From Stenotrophomonas rhizophila (GTDB lineage Bacteria; Pseudomonadota; Gammaproteobacteria; Xanthomonadales; Xanthomonadaceae): a DNA stretch of 64,000 bases. A program made the translations under genes and the position numbers. Below are positions 27,677 to 36,915 of the stretch, in pieces. The notes under the pieces are model-generated. The model was given only the letters and a program-made list of their open reading frames with translations, was not told the DNA's origin and made no database searches. The stretch lies in the NCBI RefSeq assembly GCF_003751305.1, contig NZ_RJKV01000002.1:1054001-1118000 (forward strand), given 5' to 3'. The stretch's first letter is position 1. Each line of letters starts with the position of its first letter.

Positions 27677-30131
27677 GACGTTTCTCCAGTTGCTGTGCCG
27701 CGCGCAGCACGCGGGTTTTCCAGTCTTCGTTGCTGAACTGACCGCGCAGCCGTTCGGCCCACAGCGGGAAGGACAGCGGCCCCAGGCTGGTCGGGTGCTG
27801 CAGGCTCAGGGTGCGCGCCTGGCAGGACGACAGCGTCGTGGCCAGACTGCCAAGCTCAAGCTGATCGTGCAGCACTTCGTGTTCGGCCAGCGTCAGCAGA
27901 ATGTGATCCGGATCGTGCTGGCGCAGCACGTCGTACAGAAGCCCACTGGAGGCCTGCAGCTGACGCAGGCTGCGCGGCGTGCGTCCCGGCAATGCGGGCA
28001 CCAGCATGCCGGACACGCGCGCGATGTCGCGGAACTGGCGTCGTGCGAGTTCGCCCAGATTGAGACTCTCGCGCAGATCCGTGAGCAGCCCCTCCGGTTG
28101 GAGCAGCGTCCGCACGCGTGCCGCGTCTATCTCGACAGCGCGCGCGGGTGCCAGTACGAAGCCATAGTCGTTGGCCGCATACCCGAACGTGTTGGCCTGC
28201 AGCCGCGTCCAGCGCATCGCCATCAACGCGGCCAGCCCTTCATTGACCTGCCGCCCTGCGAAGGGATACACGAACACGAACTGGCCCTCGCGGCGGCGGA
28301 CATGTTCCACCAGCAGCCGGTCGGGGGCGGGCAGTGCGGACAGGCGCGTCTGCAGCGACAACAGCGGGGCCAGCCACTGCATCTCCGGGCTCTCGGGTGG
28401 GCTGGCCAGCACCGTTTCCATTTCATGCCCGAGCGCCTCCGACAGCGGCAGCCGACCACCCTGCCAGCGCGGCACCACCCCATCGCCGCCGCGTGCCACG
28501 CGCACGTAGGCGGTCAGATTCTCCAGGCGCACCAGTTCCAGCAGGCGGCCGGCGAACTGGAAGCGATCGCCCGGGCGCAGCCGGCTGAGGAACTGTTCCT
28601 CCACCGCGCCGAGCCGGCCGCCGCGCAGGAACTGCACCATGACGCTGCCATCGCTGGTGATGGTGCCGATCGACAGCCGATGCCGCAGCGCGACGCGGCG
28701 GTCATGCACGCGGTAGAGGCCATCGTCATCGCGCACGACCTTGTGGAAGTCCGGGTACTGTGACAGCGCACGACCGCCCTGCACGATGAACTCCAGCACG
28801 CCGTCCCAGTGCGCGTGGTCCAGTGCGGCGAAGGCATGCGTCCGTCGTACCTGTTCAAACAGGGCCTCCGGTTCGAAGCCGCCGCCAAGCGCGCAGCTCA
28901 CCGCATGCTGCGCCAGTACATCCAGCGACAATTTCAGCGGCCGGCGTGCTTCGATGTGCCCTTGCGCCAGCGCGCGACGTGCCGCGGCATACTCGACCAG
29001 CTCCAGCGCATGCGAAGGCACACACACGATGTGCCCGGATTCGCCGGGGCGATGTCTGGCGCGCCCCGCACGCTGCAGCAAACGCGCGATGCCCTTGGGG
29101 CTGCCGATCTGCAGCACCTGATCGACACTGGGGAAATCAACGCCGAGGTCCAGGCTGGAGGTTGCCACCACGCAGCGCAGCCGGCCTTCGTGCAGGCCTT
29201 CCTCGGCAGCACGGCGCAGGGCCGGGTCGAGCGAGCCGTGATGCAGCGCGAGTGTGTCCGGGTCTTCCGGCCACACTGCGGACAGCGCCTGATGCCAGAG
29301 CTCGGCGTGGGCACGCGTGTTGGTGAACAGCAGGCTGGTGCGCACCGTCAGCAGTTTTTCCAGCACGCGCTGCAACTGCGACAGACCCAGGTGGCCTGCC
29401 CACGGGAAGCGCTCGCCCTGAGCGGGCAGCAGCGTCTCCACACTGACCGGGCGAGGCCGCGCGCCGGCCACCAGCGGGGCATCGGGCACATCGGGCAACA
29501 GCACCTCGCGCGCTTCGTCCAGATTGCCCAGCGTTGCAGACAGCCCCCACACCTGCAGCGCGGGCAGGGCATCGCGCAGGCGGCGCAGATTCAACTGCAG
29601 CAGCACGCCGCGCTTGTTGCCCAGCAGTTCGTGCCACTCATCCACCACCACGCAGCGCAGGTGCTGCAGGCGCGCCATCGTGTCGGGATAGCTGAGCAAC
29701 AGCGCCAGCGACTCCGGCGTGGTGACCAGCACATCGAGCCGGCCTTCTCGCGCCAACCGCTTGTCGCGCGCGCTGGCATCGCCGGTACGCAGGCCCACCT
29801 GCCAGTCCAACCCGAGGGCATCCAGCGGCTCACGCAGGGCGCGCGCCGTGTCGGCGGCCAGTGCGCGCAGTGGCGTGATCCACAGCACCTGCAGGACGGG
29901 TACGGGAGTCTTTGCGCGGCCGCGGGTGGTACGTGGCGGTGGATCGTTGAGCGCCTGCAGCAGCGGCCCACCGAACATCGCCAGCGTCTTGCCGCTGCCC
30001 GTCGGGGTATGCAGCAGGCCGGACTCGCCGGCCAGGTAGTGCCGCCACATCGCTTTCTGGAAGGGCAGCGGCGCCCAGCCCCGGCTGGCGAACCACGCCG
30101 TCAGGCGGGCCATGGCCTCGCGTCGGGTCAC
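27666..30131 (-). CDS. Ligase-associated Lhr-type DEXH helicase
   Basis: An 821-residue superfamily 2 helicase. Walker A is TPTGSGKT (42-49), Walker B is DEWH (163-166), motif III is SATLGN, and motif VI is QRAGRARH; a winged-helix and the Lhr-core C-terminal region follow. Lhr-core helicases are 3'-5' ATPases that anneal or unwind DNA and DNA/RNA duplexes. The protein lacks the long C-terminal extension of E. coli Lhr (over 1500 residues). Its start overlaps the ligase stop in ATGA fashion. Confidence 0.94.
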   Translation of the reverse strand: MTRREAMARLTAWFASRGWAPLPFQKAMWRHYLAGESGLLHTPTGSGKTLAMFGGPLLQALNDPPPRTTRGRAKTPVPVLQVLWITPLRALAADTARALREPLDALGLDWQVGLRTGDASARDKRLAREGRLDVLVTTPESLALLLSYPDTMARLQHLRCVVVDEWHELLGNKRGVLLQLNLRRLRDALPALQVWGLSATLGNLDEAREVLLPDVPDAPLVAGARPRPVSVETLLPAQGERFPWAGHLGLSQLQRVLEKLLTVRTSLLFTNTRAHAELWHQALSAVWPEDPDTLALHHGSLDPALRRAAEEGLHEGRLRCVVATSSLDLGVDFPSVDQVLQIGSPKGIARLLQRAGRARHRPGESGHIVCVPSHALELVEYAAARRALAQGHIEARRPLKLSLDVLAQHAVSCALGGGFEPEALFEQVRRTHAFAALDHAHWDGVLEFIVQGGRALSQYPDFHKVVRDDDGLYRVHDRRVALRHRLSIGTITSDGSVMVQFLRGGRLGAVEEQFLSRLRPGDRFQFAGRLLELVRLENLTAYVRVARGGDGVVPRWQGGRLPLSEALGHEMETVLASPPESPEMQWLAPLLSLQTRLSALPAPDRLLVEHVRRREGQFVFVYPFAGRQVNEGLAALMAMRWTRLQANTFGYAANDYGFVLAPARAVEIDAARVRTLLQPEGLLTDLRESLNLGELARRQFRDIARVSGMLVPALPGRTPRSLRQLQASSGLLYDVLRQHDPDHILLTLAEHEVLHDQLELGSLATTLSSCQARTLSLQHPTSLGPLSFPLWAERLRGQFSNEDWKTRVLRAAQQLEKRHGA

Positions 30132-31732
30132 CGCGCCAGCGCCTGCAGCTGGGCCAGCGTGTCGGCCTCGCTGGCCGGCTTGTCATGCCGCCAGCGCAGG
30201 ATGCGCGGGAAGCGCACGGCGATGCCGGATTTGTGCCGTTTGCTGCGGTTCACCGCTTCGAAGCCAAGTTCGAATACCTGCTCGCCACGCACGCTGCGCA
30301 CTGGCCCGAAGCGCTCGATCGTGTTCGCGCGGATCCAGCGGTCCAGCGCCAGGATTTCCTTGTCGTCCAGGCCCGAGTACGCCTTGGCCACCGGCACCAG
30401 CGTTTCGCCGTCCCACACCCCGAAGGTGTAATCGGTGTAGAGCGTGCTGCGCCGGCCGTGGCCGGACTGCGCGTAGATCATCACTGCATCGATGGTCAGC
30501 GGGGCGATCTTCCACTTCCACCAGTCGCCGCGTCGGCGCCCGGCCTGGTAGACAGAGTCGCCGCGTTTGAGCATCAGCCCTTCCACACCGCGCTCGCGGG
30601 CCAGATCGCGCTGCGCGGCCGCCTCGCTCCAATCCGCCACGCGGACCGCCGGCGACAGCATCAGGCGGGGGTCGTCCAGCGCGGCAAGCACCTCGGCCAG
30701 GCGCGCACGCCGTTGCGCGAGCGGCAAGGCGCGCAGGTCGTCACCGCCCAGTTCAAGCAGATCGTAGGCGAGCACGCGCACCGGCGTATCGCGCAGCGTC
30801 TTCGGGCCAGGCTTGAGGCGCTGGATGCGCGTCTGCAGCGCGGTGAAGGGCAGCGGCAGATCATCGCCGTCGGCCCAGGCCAGCAACTCGCCATCGATCA
30901 CACAGCCATCGGGCAAGGCCATCGCCGCCGCTTCAATCTCCGGAAAGCGGCCATCCAGGCGTTCTTCGCCGCGCGACCACAGCGCGACCTCACCCTGGCG
31001 GCGCAGGACCTGAAGGCGGATACCGTCCCATTTCCACTCCAGCAGCCAGTCGTCGATCGGTCCGAGCGTGTCGACCTCCGCCTCCAGGGGGGAGGCCAGG
31101 AAGAACGGGTAGGGTTGCTGGCGATCTTCTGGCCGCTCTTCCGGCGACAGCAATGCCGCCAGCAGCCCGGGCGTGGGCACCCAGCTGCCGAGCATGCGCT
31201 GGGCGATGCGCGCGATATCAATGCCGGACCATTCGGCCAGTGCCTGCTGCACCAGCCGCTGTGACACCCCCACGCGCAGCGCGCCGGTCAGCAGCTTGTT
31301 GAACACCAGCCGCTCGTCGAAGGCAAGCTGTTGCCACGCCTGGGTGATCGCGGCGTGGCGCACCGGCTCGGGTTGATTGGCGCCCGGCAGCAGCTTCTGC
31401 TCGATCCAGTTGGCGAGCGCGACATCCGCACCGGCCTGCACCGGATCATCCATCAGCAGGGTGAGTGTCTCGGCCAGATCGCCGACCTGGTCGTAGCTGT
31501 CGTCCACCAGCCACGCCGGTGTGTCGGACATCTCGGCTACCCACGCGCGCAGTTCGGCATTGCCGGCGATCTTCTGCCGCGCACTGGTGACCTTGCCGCC
31601 GGCCAACAGGAACAGGGCCCATGCCGCGTCGTGCGCAGGCGCCTGCTGGAAGTAGCGCACCAGCGCAGCGCGCTTGTCGCCGGTGGCGGTGCTGCGGTCG
31701 AGTTCGCTGTAAAGCGCGGCGAAGCGTTTCAT
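30128..31732 (-). CDS. ATP-dependent DNA ligase (repair cluster)
   Basis: A 534-residue ATP-dependent DNA ligase, separate from the housekeeping NAD-dependent LigA. The N-terminal DNA-binding domain is followed by the adenylation domain with motif I EWKWDG, placing the AMP-linked lysine at residue 234, and by the OB-fold with motif V-type WWKWK. This is the LigB/LigC1-like type found in the ligase-associated repair cluster. Start and stop both overlap the neighbours by four bases. Confidence 0.93.
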   Translation of the reverse strand: MKRFAALYSELDRSTATGDKRAALVRYFQQAPAHDAAWALFLLAGGKVTSARQKIAGNAELRAWVAEMSDTPAWLVDDSYDQVGDLAETLTLLMDDPVQAGADVALANWIEQKLLPGANQPEPVRHAAITQAWQQLAFDERLVFNKLLTGALRVGVSQRLVQQALAEWSGIDIARIAQRMLGSWVPTPGLLAALLSPEERPEDRQQPYPFFLASPLEAEVDTLGPIDDWLLEWKWDGIRLQVLRRQGEVALWSRGEERLDGRFPEIEAAAMALPDGCVIDGELLAWADGDDLPLPFTALQTRIQRLKPGPKTLRDTPVRVLAYDLLELGGDDLRALPLAQRRARLAEVLAALDDPRLMLSPAVRVADWSEAAAQRDLARERGVEGLMLKRGDSVYQAGRRRGDWWKWKIAPLTIDAVMIYAQSGHGRRSTLYTDYTFGVWDGETLVPVAKAYSGLDDKEILALDRWIRANTIERFGPVRSVRGEQVFELGFEAVNRSKRHKSGIAVRFPRILRWRHDKPASEADTLAQLQALAR

Positions 31733-32736
31733 TCTTCGTCCCCGTAGCCGGTGGCGAAGGCCTCGGCGGCGACACCCCGCTCGCGCAGGAACCGGATCAG
31801 CGCATCGGTATTGCCGTGGGTGGCGATGACGCGGCGTGCGCCGGTCTCGGCGATGGTGCGCAGCAGGTCGGGCCAGTCGGCGTGATCGGAGACCACAAAG
31901 CCGCGATCGTAGTTGCGCCGGCGGCGGTTGCCACGCACCCGCATCCAGCCGGAGGCAAAGCCCAGCTGCGCGCGCTTGAAGCGGCGCATCCACGCGCTGC
32001 CGGCGGCCGAGGGTGGGGCAAGAATCAGCTTGCCGGCGAACTCGGCGCCGCGCGCCTGTTCGCTGACCGGCTCGGTGGCCAGCATGGGAATGCCGGCTTC
32101 GCGATAGACCGCGACACCGGTGGCGATCGCGCCATGCAGCAGCGCAGGCTGGTCATCCAGTGGCAGCAGTTCGGCAAGGATCCGCTGTGCTTTGCCAAGC
32201 GCGTAGCACAGCAGCACGGCCGCCTCGCCGCGCGCTTCGCACTCGCGCCGCCACGCCACGATGTCGGCGGCGACCTGCGAGGTGTCCGGCCAGCGGTAGA
32301 CCGGCAGGCCGAAGGTCGCTTCGGTGATGAAGGTGTCGCAGGGCACCACCTCGAACGGGTCGCAGCTCGGGTCGGGCTGGCGCTTGTAGTCGCCCGAGGC
32401 CACCCATACCCGTCCGGCATGCGCGATCCGCACCTGGGCCGAACCGAGCACGTGCCCGGCCGAATGCAGCGAGACCTCGGTGTCGCCCAGGGTGAAGCGT
32501 TCACCGTAATCATGTGCGGTGCAGTCCACATCGCCCAGCCGCCAGCGCAGGATCGGCAGCGTTTGCGTGGTGCAGTGGTAGTGGCCCATCCCGTTGCGCG
32601 CGTGATCGCCATGGCCGTGCGTGATCACCGCGCGCGGTACCGGGCGCCAGGGGTCGATATGGAAATCACCGGCCGGGCAGTAGAGGCCCTCCGGGCGCAG
32701 CACCACCAGGTCGTCGTTGTCGGCATCCACGTTCAT
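31729..32736 (-). CDS. Ligase-associated DNA exonuclease (metallo-beta-lactamase / beta-CASP)
   Basis: A 335-residue metallo-beta-lactamase-fold protein related to the SNM1/Artemis and CPSF group. The metal site HGHGDH is at residues 40-45, with a later His in SAGHVLGSAQ and HADW. In the ligase cluster this protein is annotated as a DNA exonuclease that processes ends before ligation. It is the first gene of the four-gene operon. The start at 32736 (MNVDADNDD) begins the fold; the longer upstream frame would run into aidB antisense. Confidence 0.92.
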   Translation of the reverse strand: MNVDADNDDLVVLRPEGLYCPAGDFHIDPWRPVPRAVITHGHGDHARNGMGHYHCTTQTLPILRWRLGDVDCTAHDYGERFTLGDTEVSLHSAGHVLGSAQVRIAHAGRVWVASGDYKRQPDPSCDPFEVVPCDTFITEATFGLPVYRWPDTSQVAADIVAWRRECEARGEAAVLLCYALGKAQRILAELLPLDDQPALLHGAIATGVAVYREAGIPMLATEPVSEQARGAEFAGKLILAPPSAAGSAWMRRFKRAQLGFASGWMRVRGNRRRRNYDRGFVVSDHADWPDLLRTIAETGARRVIATHGNTDALIRFLRERGVAAEAFATGYGDEE

Positions 32737-32845
32737 GCCTGCACTGTGCCGCCGCGCTCGTGCAGGAGGTGAGAATCCGCATGAACGGCGGCCTGTGCGG
32801 GGATGCGGCAGAATCGAGGCCTCTGTCTGCAAGGAGGTCGCCGTG

Positions 32846-34477
32846 ATGACGTCTGCATGGCCCGCGTTCGAGACGCATGAAGTAAGCAACCAGCCGCCGC
32901 CCTTCGGGGGCCGCAATCTGTGGGCTGACGACGTGGCGCTGGCGGAGGCGGTGCAGCGCGAGGGCGGAGCCGCCTTCATCGGGCAGCTGGCGCGCTATGG
33001 CGGTCTCGCCGGCGATGAGCTTTACCGGATCGGCTTCGATGCCAATCGCGATCGCCCGCGCCTGCGCACCCACGATGGGCAGGGTCATCGCATCGACACC
33101 GTTGAGTTCCATCCGGCGTACCACCAGTTGATGACGGTGGCGAAAACGCATGGCGTGGCCGGGCTGTCCTGGCACGATGGTCGCCCCGGTGCGCATGTCG
33201 CACGCGCGGCGTTGAGCTATCTGCATCACCAGGCCGAGGCCGGCACCAGTTGCCCGCTGACGATGACCCACGCCGCCGTCGCGGTGCTGCGGCAGGCACC
33301 GTCGCTGGCCGAATGGGCGACCAAGGCGGCAGCCCCGGAGTACGACCCGCGCGATGTGCCGATCGCCGACAAAGCCGGCATTACCGTGGGCATGGGCATG
33401 ACCGAGAAGCAGGGCGGTTCGGACGTGCGCAGCAACACCACGCGCGCCGAGCCCCAGGCCGATGGCAGCTATGCGTTGGTCGGGCACAAGTGGTTCTTCT
33501 CCGCGCCGATGTCAGATGGGTTCCTGGTGCTGGCGCAGGCACCGGGTGGCTTGAGTTGTTTCCTGATGCCGCGGCGCCTGGCCGATGGCAACCGCAATAC
33601 GTTCCACCTGATGCGCTTGAAGGACAAGCTCGGGGACTGGTCCAACGCCTCCAGCGAAGTGGAGCTGTGCGGGGCCCTGGCGCAGCGTGTCGGCGAGGAA
33701 GGGCGAGGGGTGGCGACCATCATCGGCATGGTGATGATGACGCGGCTGGACTGCATGCTCGGTGCCGCAGCGGAAATGCGCATGGCGCTGGCCCAGGCGC
33801 TGCATCACACGCGGTATCGCAGCACGTTTGGCAAGCGCTTGTGCGAGCAACCGCTGATGACCAATGTGCTGGCCGATCTGGCGGTGGAGTCCGAGGCGGC
33901 CACGGTGTTGGCGATGCGCGTCGCGCGCGCCGTGGACCAGGCTGCCACCGATCCCCAGCAGGCCGCGTTCGCGCGCATCGCCACCGCAGTGGGGAAGTAC
34001 TGGGTGTGCAAGCGGGCCGCGGTGTTCGTCAACGAGGCCCAGGAGTGCCTTGGCGGCGCGGGCTATGTGGAGGAGTCGATGCTGCCGCGACTGTACCGGC
34101 AGGCGCCGTTGAATTCGATCTGGGAAGGCAGCGGCAACATCCAATGCCTGGACGTGCTGCGTGCGCTGTCGCGCGAACCGCAGGTGCTGCATGCGCTGGA
34201 GGCGGAGCTGGACACCGTGGCCGGTGTGGATGCGATCTATGACGCTGCATCGCGCGCGCTGCGTGCCCAGCTCGCGGCAACGCCTGAGCAGGCGCAGGCG
34301 CGTCGCATCACCGAACGGCTGGCGTTGTTGTTGCAGGCCGCCGTGCTGCTGCGCGCGCAGAGCCCGGTCGCCTCCACCTTCATCCGCTCACGGCTGGGAG
34401 CCGAGCATGGGATGGCGTTCGGGACACTGCCGACCGATGTGGGATACGCAGCGGTGATGGCCCGCGCGTTGCCGTAA
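32846..34477 (+). CDS. aidB: AidB-like acyl-CoA dehydrogenase
   Basis: A 543-residue flavoprotein, nearly the same length as E. coli AidB (541). Long stretches match AidB: GMGMTEKQGGSDV, SNTTRAE, VGHKWFFS, RLKDKLG and LYRQAPLNSIWEGSGN. E. coli AidB belongs to the Ada alkylation response, binds DNA and may inactivate alkylating agents. An AAGGAGG ribosome site 8 bases before the ATG fixes the start. The gene is divergent from the ligase repair operon across a 109-bp spacer, which suggests shared regulation. Confidence 0.93.
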   Translation: MTSAWPAFETHEVSNQPPPFGGRNLWADDVALAEAVQREGGAAFIGQLARYGGLAGDELYRIGFDANRDRPRLRTHDGQGHRIDTVEFHPAYHQLMTVAKTHGVAGLSWHDGRPGAHVARAALSYLHHQAEAGTSCPLTMTHAAVAVLRQAPSLAEWATKAAAPEYDPRDVPIADKAGITVGMGMTEKQGGSDVRSNTTRAEPQADGSYALVGHKWFFSAPMSDGFLVLAQAPGGLSCFLMPRRLADGNRNTFHLMRLKDKLGDWSNASSEVELCGALAQRVGEEGRGVATIIGMVMMTRLDCMLGAAAEMRMALAQALHHTRYRSTFGKRLCEQPLMTNVLADLAVESEAATVLAMRVARAVDQAATDPQQAAFARIATAVGKYWVCKRAAVFVNEAQECLGGAGYVEESMLPRLYRQAPLNSIWEGSGNIQCLDVLRALSREPQVLHALEAELDTVAGVDAIYDAASRALRAQLAATPEQAQARRITERLALLLQAAVLLRAQSPVASTFIRSRLGAEHGMAFGTLPTDVGYAAVMARALP

Positions 34478-34481
34478 CGAG

Positions 34482-34507
34482 AACGCCCCCTCCTGGGAGG
34501 GGGCGTT
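34482..34507. terminator. Hairpin terminator after aidB, shared with a convergent lipoprotein gene
   Basis: AACGCCCCCTC pairs with GAGGGGGCGTT around a CTGG loop. It lies between the aidB stop and the convergent lipoprotein gene, with short T/A flanks, so it could serve both. Confidence 0.75.
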
Positions 34508-34542
34508 GTGCGGCGCACACTGCGATGGGACGTGAAGCCGAC

Positions 34543-34947
34543 TCAGCGCTTGGCTTCGTTGGCGTTCTTCTGCGCGTCGTCGGCAACGTCACGCGCCTTG
34601 TCGGCCACCTTCTGCGCGGCATCGGCGGTGGAATCGCTGGCGTGGGCGGCGGCATCCTTGGCGGCGACCTTGGCTTCGCCGGCGGCTTCAGAGGTTGCGG
34701 CAGCAGCGCGGTCAAGCGCCTGCTGGGTATCGGCGGCAGCCCGTTCAGAGGCGGCAGCGGCATCGTCGGCAGCAGTGCGGGTGGCCGCAGCGGCCTTGTC
34801 GACGGCTTCGCGCGCGGCAGCGTTGGTGCTGTCGGCAGCCTGGGCGGCATCGCGACGGGCCTGTTCGGCCTCCGGGCCCTTGCACGCGGCCAGGCCGAGC
34901 AGCAGGGAGGCGGCCAGCAGGGAGGTGGTCAACGGACGGATCTTCAT
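34543..34947 (-). CDS. Alanine-rich lipoprotein (first of two)
   Basis: A 134-residue protein with a lipoprotein signal ending in LLGLAAC (lipidation Cys22). The mature part is almost wholly helical, with heptad-like alanine, aspartate, lysine and threonine repeats (AAAATRTAADDAAAASERAA), resembling a coiled coil. It suggests an Lpp- or spacer-like outer-membrane lipoprotein; function is unknown. A second, similar gene is 150 bases upstream in the same orientation. The composition is so alanine-rich that homology searches are easily misled. Confidence 0.82.
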   Translation of the reverse strand: MKIRPLTTSLLAASLLLGLAACKGPEAEQARRDAAQAADSTNAAAREAVDKAAAATRTAADDAAAASERAAADTQQALDRAAAATSEAAGEAKVAAKDAAAHASDSTADAAQKVADKARDVADDAQKNANEAKR

Positions 34948-35042
34948 GTGGCGCTCCGGTAAGGCGATGGATGGGAGGCCAGCCTATTCATGCGTCTGTG
35001 AAGAACCGGTGCGTGGCAGGCCTGCTCAACACGCGCCCAAAG

Positions 35043-35069
35043 AAAAAGCCGCTGGCGAACCAGCGGCTT
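35043..35069 (-). terminator. Intrinsic terminator of the second alanine-rich lipoprotein gene
   Basis: AAGCCGCTGG-CGAA-CCAGCGGCTT gives a 10-bp perfect stem. On the minus strand it ends in TTTTTCT. It separates the two lipoprotein genes, so they are independently terminated. Confidence 0.88.
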
Positions 35070-35097
35070 CTTCAGACTTGCTTGAAGAAAGAAGTTA

Positions 35098-35439
35098 TTA
35101 CTTCTTGGCTTCTTCAGCAGCGTCCTTGGCCTTCTCGGCGGTGCCTTCGGCAGCCTTGGCAGCGTCGGCAGCCTGGTCGGCAGCAGCGTCGGTGGCAGCG
35201 CCAGCAGCCTGGGCAGCGGCATCAGCCGAAGCGTCAGCAGCGGTGGTGGCGGTGTCAGCAGCAGCCTGGGCAGCGTCAGCAGCCGGGGCGCCAGCAGCAG
35301 CGGCCTGGTCAGCAGCGGCCTGGGCGTCAGCGGCAGCTTCGTTGGCCGAAGCGGCGGCGTCAGCAGCCTGCTCCTGCTTCGAGCAGGCGGTCAGAGCCAG
35401 GCCCAGGGCCATTGCGATCAGCAGCTTGTTGATGCTCAT
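35098..35439 (-). CDS. Alanine-rich lipoprotein (second of two)
   Basis: A 113-residue lipoprotein with signal ending in LALTAC (lipidation Cys19). The mature part is over half alanine and continuously helical, ending in a lysine-rich segment (AEKAKDAAEEAKK). Its layout matches the neighbouring gene at 34543-34947, so the two are probable tandem paralogues or convergent by composition. It is close to its own terminator. No function can be assigned; an envelope-spacer role is a guess from fold. Confidence 0.82.
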   Translation of the reverse strand: MSINKLLIAMALGLALTACSKQEQAADAAASANEAAADAQAAADQAAAAGAPAADAAQAAADTATTAADASADAAAQAAGAATDAAADQAADAAKAAEGTAEKAKDAAEEAKK

Positions 35440-35563
35440 TGTTGTGAATCCTCGTCGTTAGATTAGGCAACGCGCTATTGCGCGCCCGGCAACATGATGA
35501 CAAGCCAAGATTGGCTGTCAAGCGATCGCGCATTCAGTTTTGAGAAATGCGCGTTAAATCAAA

Positions 35564-36739
35564 TCAAATCAATTCGATAGCGATGGCGGTTGCTTCGCCG
35601 CCGCCGATGCACAGGGTAGCAATTCCGCGCTTGGCCTCACGCTTGCGCAATGCGTTCACCAGTGTGACCACCAAGCGCGCACCCGAGGCACCGATGGGAT
35701 GGCCCAGTGCGCAGGCGCCCCCGTTGACGTTGACCTTGTCATGCGGGATGCCCAGCTCGCGGATCGGCGCCATCGCCACGACGGCGAAGGCTTCGTTGAT
35801 CTCGAACAGGTCCACCTGGTCCAGCGTCCAGCCGGTTTTTTCCAGCAGCTTCTGGATCGCACCGATCGGCGCGGTGGTGAACCACTCCGGCGCCTGCGAG
35901 TGGGTGGCGTGGCCGACGATGCGGGCCAGCGGCTGCAGCCCGCGGGCGGCAGCGTCTTCTTCGGACAGCAGCACCACGGCGGCAGCGCCGTCGGAGATGC
36001 TCGAGGAACTTGCCGCGGTGACCGTGCCGTCCTTCTTGAAGGCCGGACGCAGGGTCGGGATCTTGGTGACGTCCGAACGGCCCGGCTGCTCGTCCTGCGC
36101 GAACTCGACCTCACCCTTGCGGGTGCTCACCTTCACCGGGACGATTTCGTCGTCGAACGCGCCATTGGCCTGCGCAGCCAGCGCGCGGCGCACGGATTCG
36201 ATGGCGAAGGCATCCTGCTCCTCGCGGCTGACCTGGAACTTCTCGACGGTGCATTCGGCGAACTCGCCCATCGCTTTGCCGTCATAGGCATTGACCAGGC
36301 CGTCGTGGGCCATGTGGTCGACCGCCTGGAAATTGCCGAAGCGGTTGCCGGTACGCGAGTTGGGGAGCATGTGCGGGGCGTTGGACATCGACTCCATGCC
36401 GCCGGCAACCACGATGCTGGCCGAGCCGGCCTTGATCAGGTCATGCCCCAGCATGATGGCCTTCATGCCCGAGCCGCACACCTTGTTGAGGGTGGTGGCG
36501 CCGGTGGAGACCGGAATCCCGGCGGCGATCGCGGCCTGGCGGGCCGGCGCCTGGCCGAGATTGGCCGGCAGCACGCAGCCCATGATCACTTCGGAAACGT
36601 CCGCAGCCGGGATCCCGGACTGTTCCAGGGCCGCGGCGATCGCGGTGGACCCGAGGGTCGGGGTCGGCACGCCATTGAACTGGCCCAGGAAGGAGCCGAT
36701 GGCGGTGCGCTTGGCGGCGGCGATGACGATGTTGGACAT
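35564..36739 (-). CDS. Acetyl-CoA C-acetyltransferase (thiolase)
   Basis: A 391-residue thiolase with all active-site residues at textbook spacing: Cys88 (LNKVCGSGMKA), His347 (ALGHPIGASG) and Cys377 (LCIGGGEA). It interconverts two acetyl-CoA with acetoacetyl-CoA, or cleaves 3-ketoacyl-CoA; the small spectrum form fits an AtoB/PhaA-type enzyme. It is monocistronic and divergent from the autotransporter gene. The start at 36739 begins the conserved N-terminus MSNIVIAAAKRT; an open frame upstream is not credible. Confidence 0.94.
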   Translation of the reverse strand: MSNIVIAAAKRTAIGSFLGQFNGVPTPTLGSTAIAAALEQSGIPAADVSEVIMGCVLPANLGQAPARQAAIAAGIPVSTGATTLNKVCGSGMKAIMLGHDLIKAGSASIVVAGGMESMSNAPHMLPNSRTGNRFGNFQAVDHMAHDGLVNAYDGKAMGEFAECTVEKFQVSREEQDAFAIESVRRALAAQANGAFDDEIVPVKVSTRKGEVEFAQDEQPGRSDVTKIPTLRPAFKKDGTVTAASSSSISDGAAAVVLLSEEDAAARGLQPLARIVGHATHSQAPEWFTTAPIGAIQKLLEKTGWTLDQVDLFEINEAFAVVAMAPIRELGIPHDKVNVNGGACALGHPIGASGARLVVTLVNALRKREAKRGIATLCIGGGEATAIAIELI

Positions 36740-36915
36740 GTGCAATCTCTTTGATGCGTGAGCGAAGAGCGGAATGGGAACGCGGGCGTTGGAAGCCGAC
36801 GCATTTCCCGGCAGACTGCGTGGGGGTCGGTCCAGTATAGAGGGTCGGCATTGACCGCCGGTGTCTGCCCGGGAGGCCGACAGGTGGGGAAGGTCCATTC
36901 ACAAGGGGAGCGGGG

